Part shown: in pieces, positions 15,714-24,401 of the stretch
Numbering within the stretch: position 1 is the stretch's first letter
Layout: every line of letters starts with the position of its first letter
Source: an uncultured Methanomassiliicoccales archaeon
GTDB lineage: Archaea > Thermoplasmatota > Thermoplasmata > SG8-5
Reading direction: 5' to 3'
NCBI GenBank assembly: GCA_938004075.1
Contig: CALKWP010000042.1
Span: 1-39,535, forward strand
Length of the DNA stretch: 39,535 nt
Program-made: the position numbers and the translations under genes
The notes under the pieces: model-generated
What the model was told of the DNA's origin: nothing
The model's database searches: none
The model's input: only the letters and a program-made list of their open reading frames with translations

Positions 15714-17231
15714 TCATTTGCTTATGCCGCTTTCGGAGAGGGCCAGTCCTTTCTTGGCTTCCGAATTTCCGGGTTGGATATCGAGTATCTTGCGATAGCA
15801 GTCCGCCGCGTCAACGAATTCGTTCGCCTTCAGCGAACCGTTAGCCAGGACGAACCATGCCGGGATGTAATCCGGCTTCTTGGAAAGTATCTTCGAGATG
15901 GTGTTGATGGCTCTGTCGCGGTCTCCCAGCTCAAACTGGGTCTGGGCCAGAAGGCATGTCGCCAATTCATCATAAGGATTGATTTTCAGGGCAGATTTCA
16001 ATGCGCTGGCTGCATCCGAGAAGCGATTGTTGTCCATGTATTTTCTCGCTCTTTTTATCAGGGCATGGATATCGTTTCCGGCATCCTCCGGTTCCTGCTC
16101 CTCCTTCTCCTCGATCATTTCTTCCTCTATGGCTCCGAGCGATTGGGTTCGGGAATATTCTTTGAATTTACCCACGGTCCTGGACACGGCGAGGCCTTTC
16201 TTCTCAAGGCTTGCCATTGTGCTCTCGAATGTAGCTTTTGTCATGCCGCCTGGCATTGATTCCTTCAATGCGGAAAGCGGCGTGAACTCATCAGGAAGTA
16301 TCGCGGATATGGCACGTTCATCCGGCGTGAGATGTTCCTCCGGGCGGCGGAATTCGTCGCTGATGATTTCCGAGTCGGAACGGGGTTTGAGGATTTCTTT
16401 CTGTATCGATTTTTCCAGCTTCTCCTGGGCGGCCGCGGTGCGAACTTGCTTCTTGTCCTGGGGCTTGGCCTTGGCAGCCGGCTGCTGAATCAGCTTGGTT
16501 TTAAGGACATCCAATGCCCTTTTGGCCTGATGGAAGTCCGGGTTCAACCGGTGGGACCGTTCCAGGCATATGATCGCTTTCTCGAAATCGCCCATGCCCA
16601 CGTATGCCTTGCCTTTCACGTACCAGCCCTCGGAGAAAAGCGGCCGCGACTTCAGCACTGCGTTGAGAAGCCCCAGAGCCTCATCGTACCGCTTCAGGTG
16701 AATCAGCTCAACGGCTTTATTGTTCATGGCGGCCATGTATTCCGGGTTTATCTCGAGAGCTTTATCATAGCATTTGAGAGCGTCCTGGTACTGGCCCATC
16801 TTTGAGAGAAGGTTGCCCTTGTTGTTCCAGGTTGTCTGGTGATTCGGGTCCATTGAAAGGGCTTTATCGTACCATTCCAGTGCCTTCTGGCTGTTGTCCA
16901 GCTTGGTGTGGATCATGCCTATGTTCGAGATTGCGTCAACATTGTCCGGGTCCATATCAACCGCTTTCAGGTGGCAGTTCAGGGCTTCCTTGTAGTTGCC
17001 CGCGACCGCAAGAATCAAGCCCTTGTTGTTCCATGCATCCGGGTTCTCGGGGTCTATCTCCAGGGCTTGGTTGTATGCTTTTAAGGCTTCGGCCAGCTTG
17101 CCTTTCCTATACTGCTCGTTGCCCTCGGCAATCAGCTTGGATACGCTGCCCTTGCGCATGGCAGAGACGGCGCCAACCGCACTCATGAAAATTCCGAACT
17201 GTATCGCATTGCATCCCTTGTGAGACCTCAT
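15714..17231 (-). CDS. TPR-repeat protein with central winged-helix-like segment
   Basis: About six tandem tetratricopeptide repeats fill the N-terminal half, with consensus patterns such as AWNNKGLILAVAGNYKEAL and CYDKALEINPEYMAA. A linker and a charged region (SDEFRRPEEHLTPDERAIS) follow. A segment ending ESTMASLEKKGLAVSRTVGK resembles a winged-helix DNA-binding or dimerisation unit. Three more TPR units form the C-terminus. There is no signal or membrane segment, so it is a cytoplasmic scaffold for protein-protein contacts. The partner is unknown. TTTATATATTG at 17265-17275 is the promoter. ATG 17231 (505 aa) is the first start after the predicted transcript start. ATGs at 17186 and 17159 remain possible, and the first TPR begins soon after 17159. 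Confidence 0.8.
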   Translation of the reverse strand: MRSHKGCNAIQFGIFMSAVGAVSAMRKGSVSKLIAEGNEQYRKGKLAEALKAYNQALEIDPENPDAWNNKGLILAVAGNYKEALNCHLKAVDMDPDNVDAISNIGMIHTKLDNSQKALEWYDKALSMDPNHQTTWNNKGNLLSKMGQYQDALKCYDKALEINPEYMAAMNNKAVELIHLKRYDEALGLLNAVLKSRPLFSEGWYVKGKAYVGMGDFEKAIICLERSHRLNPDFHQAKRALDVLKTKLIQQPAAKAKPQDKKQVRTAAAQEKLEKSIQKEILKPRSDSEIISDEFRRPEEHLTPDERAISAILPDEFTPLSALKESMPGGMTKATFESTMASLEKKGLAVSRTVGKFKEYSRTQSLGAIEEEMIEEKEEQEPEDAGNDIHALIKRARKYMDNNRFSDAASALKSALKINPYDELATCLLAQTQFELGDRDRAINTISKILSKKPDYIPAWFVLANGSLKANEFVDAADCYRKILDIQPGNSEAKKGLALSESGISK

Positions 17232-17264
17232 CGTGCATCCACTCTCGATGGGTAATGCATTCTG

Positions 17265-17350
17265 CAATATATAAATCTATTATGCCACTATAATAATAAA
17301 CGATAGGGAGAGGGAATCCCTCAAGCATATTTCATTACCAAAATTTATGA
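17265..17350. promoter_or_regulatory. Divergent promoter region between the TPR gene and purH
   Basis: Leftward TTTATATATTG (17265-17275) serves the TPR gene. Rightward AAATTTATGAG (17341-17351) is a TATA candidate for purH, giving a leader of about 25 nt before ATG 17397. No operator-like repeat is evident. Confidence 0.5.
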
Positions 17351-17396
17351 GCGTGATTGTGATGTCCGGTTGGTGCTCGGCTTGGAAACAGCAGGA

Positions 17397-18932
17397 ATGA
17401 AGAGGGCTCTGATCAGCGTATCGGATAAAACTGGATTGTTGGAATTCGCCAAATCCCTGGCGGGATTGGGTTACTGCATGGTTTCGACCGGGGGGACCTA
17501 TAAATTCCTTCACGAGAACGGCCTGCCTGTGGAGAGGGTTTCTGACATCACCGGATTCCCCGAGATACTTGATGGTCGCGTGAAAACGCTTCACCCGGCG
17601 ATTCACGCTGGAATCCTTGCCATGAACAGCGAGGAGCACGAGAAAGAGCTGAAGGCCAACGGTCTTGGCAGGTTTCACATGGTCGTGGTCAATCTCTACC
17701 CGTTCGAGAATGTGGCTGGAGGCAAGTCCCCTAGTGAGGATGACCTGATTGAAAACATCGACATCGGCGGGCCGACTCTCATTCGCGCCGCCGCGAAGAA
17801 CTTCGGGGCTGTTGCCATACTTATTGAGCCATCCCAGTACGCTGAAGTCATAGCGGAGCTTCGGGAGACCGGCGAGCTTGCACTGGAAACAAGGAAGAAG
17901 CTTGCTTTGGAGGCTTTCACCAGGACCGCGGAGTACGATGCCATAATATCCGGGAAATTGAAGGAGACATTCGGTTCTGCCGATGAATACCCGGAACGAT
18001 TGGTAATTCCATTCAGGAAGATTCAGGGTCTGCGGTACGGGGAGAACCCATACCAGAAGGCCGCGTTCTACAGGGACATATTCCTTCGCGAACCGTGCAT
18101 TGCAAATGTCACCAAGATAAAAGGAAAGGAGCTTTCCTACAACAACATACTGGACATGAACGCCACCCTGGAGCTTGTCAAGGATTTTGACGAACCCACT
18201 GCAGCAGTGGTGAAACACATGAATCCAAGTGGCATCGCCAGCGCCGGAAAGATTTCGGAAGCGTTCAAACGCGCGCTGGGCGCTGACCCGCTGTCCGCGT
18301 ATGGAGGCATAGTCGCATTGAACAGGGAACTCGACCTGGAAACCGCCAGGGAGATGAAGGGCATATTCCTGGACTCGATCATCGCGCCATCCTTCCACCC
18401 GGATGCCATGCCCTTGCTGGAGAAGAAAAAGGCAATGCTGCTGGAAACCGGAAGCCTGGAAGGGGTCAAGATGCCGAACTTCGACCTGAAGCGAGTGGTT
18501 GGCGGAGCACTGGTGCAATCGAGGGACCTCAGCACCCTTGACCTTTCCAAGCTGAAAGTGGTGTCAAAAAGGCAGCCCACCCAGAAGGAGATGGAGGATC
18601 TTCTCTTTGCATGGAAGGTTGTGAAGCATGTCACTTCCAACGCCATAGTTCTGGCCGGCGGAAAGGCCACCGTTGGAGTTGGCGCCGGACAGATGAGCCG
18701 GGTCGGTTCCGTTGAGATTGCGGTCAAGAAGGCCGGAGCGAGAGCTGCTGGCTCTGTAATGGCATCCGACGCGTTCTTCCCGTTCAGGGACGGAATTGAC
18801 GCCGCCGGAAAGGCCGGGGTGACGGCAGTCATCCACCCGGGCGGTTCCATCAGGGACCAGGAATCCATCGACGCCGCTGACGGGTATGACATGGCAATGG
18901 TATTCACCGGAATGAGATGCCTCAGGCATTGA
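17397..18932 (+). CDS. purH: Bifunctional AICAR formyltransferase/IMP cyclohydrolase
   Basis: It catalyses the last two steps of IMP synthesis, formylating AICAR with 10-formyl-tetrahydrofolate and closing the ring. The N-terminal MGS-like cyclohydrolase domain shows STGGTYKFL (30-38) and ILDGRVKTLHPAIHAGIL (57-74). The transformylase domain shows RYGENPYQKAAFY, the catalytic K273-H274 (in VVKHMNPSG), AYGGIVALNRELD, SNAIVLAGG and the closing VFTGMRCLRH. At 511 aa both domains are complete. ATG 17397 (MKRALISVSDKTG) matches the family N-terminus; the upstream TTG at 17370 is rejected. Many archaea use the unrelated PurP and PurO instead, so this bacterial-type enzyme implies folate use and probably an old transfer. 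folC-nth follows 8 nt later. Confidence 0.95.
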   Translation: MKRALISVSDKTGLLEFAKSLAGLGYCMVSTGGTYKFLHENGLPVERVSDITGFPEILDGRVKTLHPAIHAGILAMNSEEHEKELKANGLGRFHMVVVNLYPFENVAGGKSPSEDDLIENIDIGGPTLIRAAAKNFGAVAILIEPSQYAEVIAELRETGELALETRKKLALEAFTRTAEYDAIISGKLKETFGSADEYPERLVIPFRKIQGLRYGENPYQKAAFYRDIFLREPCIANVTKIKGKELSYNNILDMNATLELVKDFDEPTAAVVKHMNPSGIASAGKISEAFKRALGADPLSAYGGIVALNRELDLETAREMKGIFLDSIIAPSFHPDAMPLLEKKKAMLLETGSLEGVKMPNFDLKRVVGGALVQSRDLSTLDLSKLKVVSKRQPTQKEMEDLLFAWKVVKHVTSNAIVLAGGKATVGVGAGQMSRVGSVEIAVKKAGARAAGSVMASDAFFPFRDGIDAAGKAGVTAVIHPGGSIRDQESIDAADGYDMAMVFTGMRCLRH

Positions 18933-18940
18933 GGGAGACC

Positions 18941-20887
18941 ATGAAGAACCTGGACGGATACGATGAGGCGGTCAATTGGCTTTACGACCTTCAGTATTTC
19001 GGAATGAAGCTTGGCCTGGAGAATACAAAGAAATTGCTTTCGGAGCTTGGGGACCCGCATCTCGATTTCAAGACAGTTCACGTCGCTGGAACCAATGGCA
19101 AGGGTTCCGTCTGCGCATTCCTGACATCGATTCTGATGGATGCCGGTTTGAAGGTAGGGACATACACATCTCCCCACCTGAGGGACTTCGGGGAGCGGAT
19201 ATGCATCGGGAACTATCCCATGACCAGGGCAGAGGTACTCCGGTCAATCGAGGACATTCGGCCCATCGTTGAGAAACTGGCTGCCAAGAAGGTCCAGTGT
19301 ACATTCTTCGAAGTAACTACATGCATGGCTTTCAGGCACTTCGCCCGCAGGAAGGTGGACGCCGCAGTGATAGAAGTTGGAATGGGCGGGAGATTGGACT
19401 CGACCAATGTGATTCAGCCGGAATTAAGCGTAATCACGAATATCTCGCTGGAGCATACCCAGCACCTTGGCGACACCCTTGGAAAGATCGCATTCGAGAA
19501 GGCCGGAATCATCAAGAAAGGCGTCCCGGTGGTTTCGGCGGTCGCAGAGCCGGAAGCGAGAGAGGTAATAGAGGCAAAAGCCAAGGAATCGAAAGCCAAA
19601 CTTTTCCATGTTCCGAAAGAATGTGTTTACAGGATCCTGGAATCCGATGAAATGGGCTCGAAAATCTCTTTTTCCGCGATGGGCCGCGAATACAAGGGAG
19701 TGAGAATTGGATTGCCCGGAGACCATCAGGCAACGAACGCTTCAACAGCGATTGTTTCCGCCAATGTGCTGCGAGAGCGGGGGTTCGCCCTGACAGATGA
19801 AAACATTTCCAAGGGCCTGGAGAGCACAATATGGGCTGCAAGGCTCCAATTGGTCCGTCGCAAGCCAGATGTGATGCTTGATGCCACCCACAACCCCGGC
19901 GGAGCGACAACACTGGCTACGTTCCTGGAGAAGCATTACCGCAGGCGGCCGCCAGTGATGGTCATGGCCATGCTGGAGGACAAGGAAGTCGGACCGGTGG
20001 TAAAGTCGCTGGAGCCGCTGGCATCGGGAATTTTTGTTTCTCAATCCGGGTATCATAGGCGTATGGAGGCGAAAACCCTTGCATCAAGGTTCTCTGGCAA
20101 TGTCGACATCGTAGTGCCTCTAAAGGATGCCATTGACCGGGCACTCGAGAAAGCCGGAAAGAGTGGTACTGTCCTCATCACCGGTTCAATTTACACAGCG
20201 GCTGAAGCCCTGGACCACCTTGACGCTCTGAGGATACGCGAGGCGATGAGGATACTCTCCGATGCCCATGGAACCGGGGCATACCCGGGCCGCGACCCGG
20301 AAACACCCGGACCCCCGCCGCCCGGCTCCCAGGAACCGTTCAGAGTTTTGATTTCCACAATTATTTCGCAGCGCACAAAGGATGAGAACACGCATGCGGC
20401 CACGGAATCGCTTTTCTCTGAATACGCAACGCCTGAAGAGCTTGCATCGGCAGCGCCTGAGAAGGTTGAGCGGCTGATTAAAAAAGCCGGTTTCTACAAG
20501 CAGAAGGCAGGCAACATCATCAATGCAGCCAGGATTATCCGTGATTCATTCGGTGGCTCGGTTCCGGATAATATTGAGGAACTTGTGTCGCTACCTGGTG
20601 TGGGTAGGAAAACTGCCAACTGCGTCCTGGCTTACGGATTCGGGAAACCGGCCATAGCGGTTGACACCCACGTGCACAGGATCAGCAACCTTATGGGGCT
20701 TGTGAGGACTGCAGAACCGGACGACACGGAGGATTGCCTTTCCAGAATCGCTCCGATCGAAACATGGCTGGACATCAACCGGCTGCTGGTCAGGCATGGC
20801 CAGACGGTTTGCGCACCTGTGAAACCCAGGTGCGATCATTGTCAGGTATCGCATCTTTGCGATTACGGCATTAAATCACTCGGATGA
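18941..20887 (+). CDS. folC-nth: Fusion of folylpolyglutamate synthase (FolC) and endonuclease III (Nth)
   Basis: One 648-aa frame joins two complete enzymes. Residues 1-430 are FolC, which adds glutamate to (dihydro)folate: P-loop GTNGKGSV (50-57), SPHLRDFGERI (77-87), EVGMGGRLDSTN (145-156), LEHTQHLGD (170-178) and DATHNPGG (314-321). Residues 432-648 are a full Nth base-excision glycosylase/AP lyase: helix-hairpin-helix LPGVGRKTAN with catalytic K557, D575 in AVDTHVHR, and the iron-sulfur ligands C624-x6-C631-x2-C634-x5-C640. No stop separates them. A Pro-rich stretch (about 449-462) lies at the start of Nth. ATG 18941 follows a GAGGGAGA Shine-Dalgarno, 8 nt after purH. An internal ATG at 20246 preceded by GAGG might also make Nth alone. 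The 3' end overlaps the convergent zinc-ribbon gene by 12 nt. Confidence 0.9.
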   Translation: MKNLDGYDEAVNWLYDLQYFGMKLGLENTKKLLSELGDPHLDFKTVHVAGTNGKGSVCAFLTSILMDAGLKVGTYTSPHLRDFGERICIGNYPMTRAEVLRSIEDIRPIVEKLAAKKVQCTFFEVTTCMAFRHFARRKVDAAVIEVGMGGRLDSTNVIQPELSVITNISLEHTQHLGDTLGKIAFEKAGIIKKGVPVVSAVAEPEAREVIEAKAKESKAKLFHVPKECVYRILESDEMGSKISFSAMGREYKGVRIGLPGDHQATNASTAIVSANVLRERGFALTDENISKGLESTIWAARLQLVRRKPDVMLDATHNPGGATTLATFLEKHYRRRPPVMVMAMLEDKEVGPVVKSLEPLASGIFVSQSGYHRRMEAKTLASRFSGNVDIVVPLKDAIDRALEKAGKSGTVLITGSIYTAAEALDHLDALRIREAMRILSDAHGTGAYPGRDPETPGPPPPGSQEPFRVLISTIISQRTKDENTHAATESLFSEYATPEELASAAPEKVERLIKKAGFYKQKAGNIINAARIIRDSFGGSVPDNIEELVSLPGVGRKTANCVLAYGFGKPAIAVDTHVHRISNLMGLVRTAEPDDTEDCLSRIAPIETWLDINRLLVRHGQTVCAPVKPRCDHCQVSHLCDYGIKSLG

Positions 20888-21520
20888 AATCTGGTCAATG
20901 AGTTCCAGCAGGTATCGGGCATCCTCGGAGATGTTGGCCGCGGAAATCTTCTCCAGGCATTTTTTCGCCTGCTGGTATTTTTTGGAATGGAAAAGTAGCT
21001 TGGCCCTGGTGAACATGGCCTCCCTGTCCCGGGGATTGAGGAGCAACGCGCAATCAATCATGCGCATGGAGATATCCGATTTTCCCATGGCCTGAAGGGC
21101 GTTGGCCATGCGAATGTACGTACCAGGAGTTCCTGCGGGGCCGCCATGGTCGCTGTCAACCTGTTCAAGGTTTTTTAGAACCAGAAAGATGAATTCTGTC
21201 TCCGAGTCATCGAATCTCAATTCATCCTCCACGCCCATAGAAAGAGGTATCTGCAGGAAAGTCAGCGCATCGTCCAGCAATGAGGCCATCTCCTCCCTGG
21301 AAAGGGATTTCGCTGCCATGTTGTCAAGGTAAGCAGCAAATTTGGCCCGGGCATTGCGTATGTCCCTGTGAACCGTCTCAACCGACTTCCCGGCATGCTT
21401 GCCTAGTATGGCTTCATCCCTTACGTCGGAATTTATCTCGAGGTGGAAAACAAACCCGCATCTGGTACATGCCACCAAACCGTTCTCAACATCAGCCCCA
21501 CAAAGATCGCATCGTTTCAT
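20876..21520 (-). CDS. Zinc-ribbon protein with C-terminal TPR-like repeats
   Basis: The 214-aa protein starts with a zinc ribbon (C4-x2-C7...C18-x2-C21). A helical middle region follows, and then two or three TPR-like helical pairs (GTYIRMANALQAMGKSDISM, AMFTRAKLLFHSKKYQQAKK). There is no signal or membrane segment. Function is unknown; the layout suggests a cytoplasmic adaptor. TATA-like ACTTTATCT near 21552-21560 supports transcription into ATG 21520. It diverges from the pilus operon and might belong to it functionally, but nothing in the sequence shows that. Its last 12 nt overlap the end of folC-nth on the other strand. Confidence 0.72.
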   Translation of the reverse strand: MKRCDLCGADVENGLVACTRCGFVFHLEINSDVRDEAILGKHAGKSVETVHRDIRNARAKFAAYLDNMAAKSLSREEMASLLDDALTFLQIPLSMGVEDELRFDDSETEFIFLVLKNLEQVDSDHGGPAGTPGTYIRMANALQAMGKSDISMRMIDCALLLNPRDREAMFTRAKLLFHSKKYQQAKKCLEKISAANISEDARYLLELIDQISSE

Positions 21521-21648
21521 TGTTTCATGAGGGAATTATTCAGGTAATAGATAAAGTTTGGTTATTTTTTGCATAAAATGGAAAAATCAGAGAGGCGTCA
21601 TTAATGCCCTTTGTTTGTTAACCACGGTTATCATGGAAAAGCGACAGC

Positions 21649-21660
21649 TATATATATATT
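21649..21660 (+). promoter_or_regulatory. TATA box of the pilus operon
   Basis: TATATATATATT at 21649-21660 lies 25-36 nt before ATG 21685, so the operon message is predicted to be leaderless or nearly so. The later genes of the operon have Shine-Dalgarno sites. Confidence 0.65.
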
Positions 21661-21684
21661 GAAACTATTAATTGGAGCGAGAGG

Positions 21685-22695
21685 ATGTTGAGAAATAATT
21701 TTTCCCCAAGGAACGGAGTGAGTCGATCTGTTGGCCAAGATACCCATCAGATAATGCGCCTACGACCCCACAAGAGATGGGATGAGGAGGGCGTCGCCTC
21801 CACCGTGGGAACAATCATGGCGCTCATGGTTTTCCTGGCCTTCCTGTCCATGTTCACCAGCCAGTACGTTCCGGTATGGATGGAAGAGAACGAAGCCAGC
21901 CACATGAGCGAGGTCTATGGACAATTTGCGGCTCTCAAGCAGGCCGTGGACATGCAAGTGCTCGCAGGCGCCATACAGGGAACATCCCCTGTGGAGATGT
22001 ATTCCCCAGTGAAGCTGGGCGCCGCCGGAATACCGATGTTCGCCGCGCCAACCGCCGGGGTTCTTTCGATATACAGGGGCAACAGCTACAACAATGTGAG
22101 CTTCAGTTTCGCCACCGGGGCCACGGTGACCAATTTCACAACCACCTCCGGCGGCACCATCAAGCTGTACGCTGGAAACAGGTATTTCATCCCCCAGGAA
22201 GTTGCCTACGAGAATGATGCGCTCATCCTGAAGCAATCGGACGGCCAATACATGAAGGCGATGCCGCAATTCACAGTCACCCCGGCGGGAGGGAAGTTCC
22301 AGATATCTTTCACCCAGATGGACATGAGGGGAGATGACATCAACTACATTGGCTTCGGAACCAGGGGTATCAAGACATCAATGCGGTCCGCGACGACCAC
22401 AACATTCACGAACCTCACTGGCAACATCGCATCCGGGGCCAGGCACCAGTACCTCTACATCAACCAGACGACCTGGTATGAGAAAGCCTGGAATGCAAGC
22501 TTCAATCAGACGCTTTCCGCAGCCGGATTGACTTACGGCGTGGATTATATGATCACATCTACGATTCGCCCCAACAATGACCCGATCGATGATTTCTATC
22601 AGATATCCATCAGGATTAATCCTGCCCTCATTTCCAGATTCTCACTCACCGTGGCGAACGTTGAGGTTTCAACTGCAGAGATGGGGGCGGTTTAG
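21685..22695 (+). CDS. Archaeal type IV pilin-like protein
   Basis: The 336-aa protein has a positively charged leader of 36 residues ending DEEG, then a single hydrophobic segment (about 37-60, VASTVGTIMALMVFLAFLSM). This layout is like archaeal type IV pilins and archaellin relatives, where a PibD-type peptidase cuts after the charged residues and Gly. The remaining ~275 residues are beta-rich with many Thr, Asn and Gly and several N-x-S/T sequons, as expected for an extracellular subunit. It is too large for a typical major pilin, so it may be a minor or specialised subunit. It heads the operon with both ATPases and both TadC proteins. No prepilin peptidase gene is in the window. Confidence 0.72.
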   Translation: MLRNNFSPRNGVSRSVGQDTHQIMRLRPHKRWDEEGVASTVGTIMALMVFLAFLSMFTSQYVPVWMEENEASHMSEVYGQFAALKQAVDMQVLAGAIQGTSPVEMYSPVKLGAAGIPMFAAPTAGVLSIYRGNSYNNVSFSFATGATVTNFTTTSGGTIKLYAGNRYFIPQEVAYENDALILKQSDGQYMKAMPQFTVTPAGGKFQISFTQMDMRGDDINYIGFGTRGIKTSMRSATTTTFTNLTGNIASGARHQYLYINQTTWYEKAWNASFNQTLSAAGLTYGVDYMITSTIRPNNDPIDDFYQISIRINPALISRFSLTVANVEVSTAEMGAV

Positions 22696-22706
22696 GGGGA
22701 GATGTG

Positions 22707-24401
22707 ATGGGCTTAAAACAATCCATGATGCAGAAAATGCTGAAGAGCAAATCGCAAACACTCAAGGTCAAGGTTCCGGTCGGCGTCATTGCCCTGGAAC
22801 AGAAATGGAAGGACGGAAAAGGCTCGCCCATCTGCCCGATACCGGACATCACAGAACCGGGCGTTGACGAGATTGAGATATACACTATAAAAGAGCCTTA
22901 CAGCTATGCCAGGATAGTCTACGATAACAACAAGTCGGAATATATATATCAAATTCACGAGCCCACGCTTGATGAGAACGAAACTGAGATTCTCAGACTC
23001 ATCAAAGACTCACTTCAGCGCACCCTGGAATATGAACTTGACAAGATGGCCATAAAGGACAAGAGCGAGTACCTGAAGAAAAGTGTGGAGAGCTTCATCA
23101 AGAGCAGGGAGATGCGTCTGGAACCTGCCACCAGCGAGAAAATCCATTATTACATCACAAGGGATTTCGTTGGATATGGCCCCATCGATTCGCTGATGAA
23201 CGACAATCACATCGAAGACGTTTCCTGCGATGGAACGAACGTGCCGCTGTTCATCTACCACCAGAAATATGAATCAATCAAAACAGACATACGATTCGTG
23301 GAAGAACATGACCTTAACAGCTTTGTCATTTACCTCGGCCAGCGCTGCGGAAAGCAGGTATCCGTATCCATGCCCATACTAGACGGTACGACAACAGAGG
23401 GGCACAGGGTCCAGGCGACATACGGTACAGAAGTTACGACCCGCGGTTCATCATTCACCATCAGACGTTACAAGGAGAAGCCATTCACCCCGGTTGAACT
23501 CATAACATATAACACCGCATCCCCGGAGATGGTGGCGTATGCATGGATGCTTGTGGAGCACGGGCAGTCCATGATCATCGCGGGCGGAACCGCCAGCGGA
23601 AAGACAGCAACGCTGAATGCGCTTGCACTTTTCATCAAGCCTGGCTCCAAGGTCATCACCATGGAGGATACCAGGGAGATCAACCTGCCCCACGAGAACT
23701 GGATTCCAGGTACGACAAGGACGGGCGTTGGAGAGCGCGACAAGCATGGAAAGGCTGCCGGTGAGATAAACATGTTCGAGCTTGTCAGGGCCGCTCTCAG
23801 GCAGAGGCCCGAGTATATCATTGTCGGAGAAGTCAGAGGTGCCGAGACTGCCACCATGTTCCAGGCGATGGCAACCGGCCACACCACATACTCCACCATG
23901 CACGCCGATTCGGTCAAGAGCATGATAAACAGGCTTGAGAACCCACCCATCAGCACGCCCAGGATTCTGCTGACTTCGCTGAACTTTGTCATCATTCAAA
24001 AACACGTGCGCGTTGGTGACAGCATCGTGAGGCGCATAGTCCAAATTGTAGAACTGGTCGGTTTCGAACCGGAGACCAATGAAGTCATAACCAACATGGT
24101 CTATGAATGGGACCAGCGCACCGATGGATTCATCTACAAAGGCCACAGCTTCATACTTGACCAAATAATGGAGATGAAGAATATGACCCATGAGGAGATG
24201 AACGCCGAGATGAAGAGGCGCGTTGACATCATAAAGTACCTTGTGGAGAAAGACATCACCGACTTCAGGAAAATCTCCAATCTCATAGTTCAGTATTACA
24301 AGGAACCCAAGGAAACTATACAGAGAATAAGGGAGGAAATGGGGTGGGTTGATGAATCTGCCCTATTGATGAACCAGGGAGGTGCTGGCGTTGGCGCATG
24401 A
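22707..24401 (+). CDS. Type IV pilus/archaellum-type secretion ATPase 1
   Basis: This is a 564-aa FlaI/TadA/GspE-superfamily ATPase that powers pilus assembly by cycling as a hexamer at the inner membrane face. Motifs in order: Walker A GGTASGKTATLNA (about 292-304), the Asp-box MEDTREINLPHENW, Walker B YIIVGEVRGAE (about 371-381) and the His-box TTYSTMHADSV. The N-terminal ~170 residues are the usual regulatory/adaptor domain. It is clearly paralogous to the ATPase at 26485. ATG 22707 follows GGGGGAGA (22695-22702) by four bases and is preferred over GTG 22704. The gene overlaps the start of the first TadC-like gene. I do not name it archaellar FlaI because no other fla/arl genes are here. 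Confidence 0.88.
   Translation: MGLKQSMMQKMLKSKSQTLKVKVPVGVIALEQKWKDGKGSPICPIPDITEPGVDEIEIYTIKEPYSYARIVYDNNKSEYIYQIHEPTLDENETEILRLIKDSLQRTLEYELDKMAIKDKSEYLKKSVESFIKSREMRLEPATSEKIHYYITRDFVGYGPIDSLMNDNHIEDVSCDGTNVPLFIYHQKYESIKTDIRFVEEHDLNSFVIYLGQRCGKQVSVSMPILDGTTTEGHRVQATYGTEVTTRGSSFTIRRYKEKPFTPVELITYNTASPEMVAYAWMLVEHGQSMIIAGGTASGKTATLNALALFIKPGSKVITMEDTREINLPHENWIPGTTRTGVGERDKHGKAAGEINMFELVRAALRQRPEYIIVGEVRGAETATMFQAMATGHTTYSTMHADSVKSMINRLENPPISTPRILLTSLNFVIIQKHVRVGDSIVRRIVQIVELVGFEPETNEVITNMVYEWDQRTDGFIYKGHSFILDQIMEMKNMTHEEMNAEMKRRVDIIKYLVEKDITDFRKISNLIVQYYKEPKETIQRIREEMGWVDESALLMNQGGAGVGA

Noticed and set aside
17280..18518. Long minus-strand open frame (412 codons) opposite purH
   Set aside because: PurH is unmistakable on the + strand. 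The antisense frame gives a low-complexity, His/Gln-rich product with no recognisable motif, as expected from codon bias.
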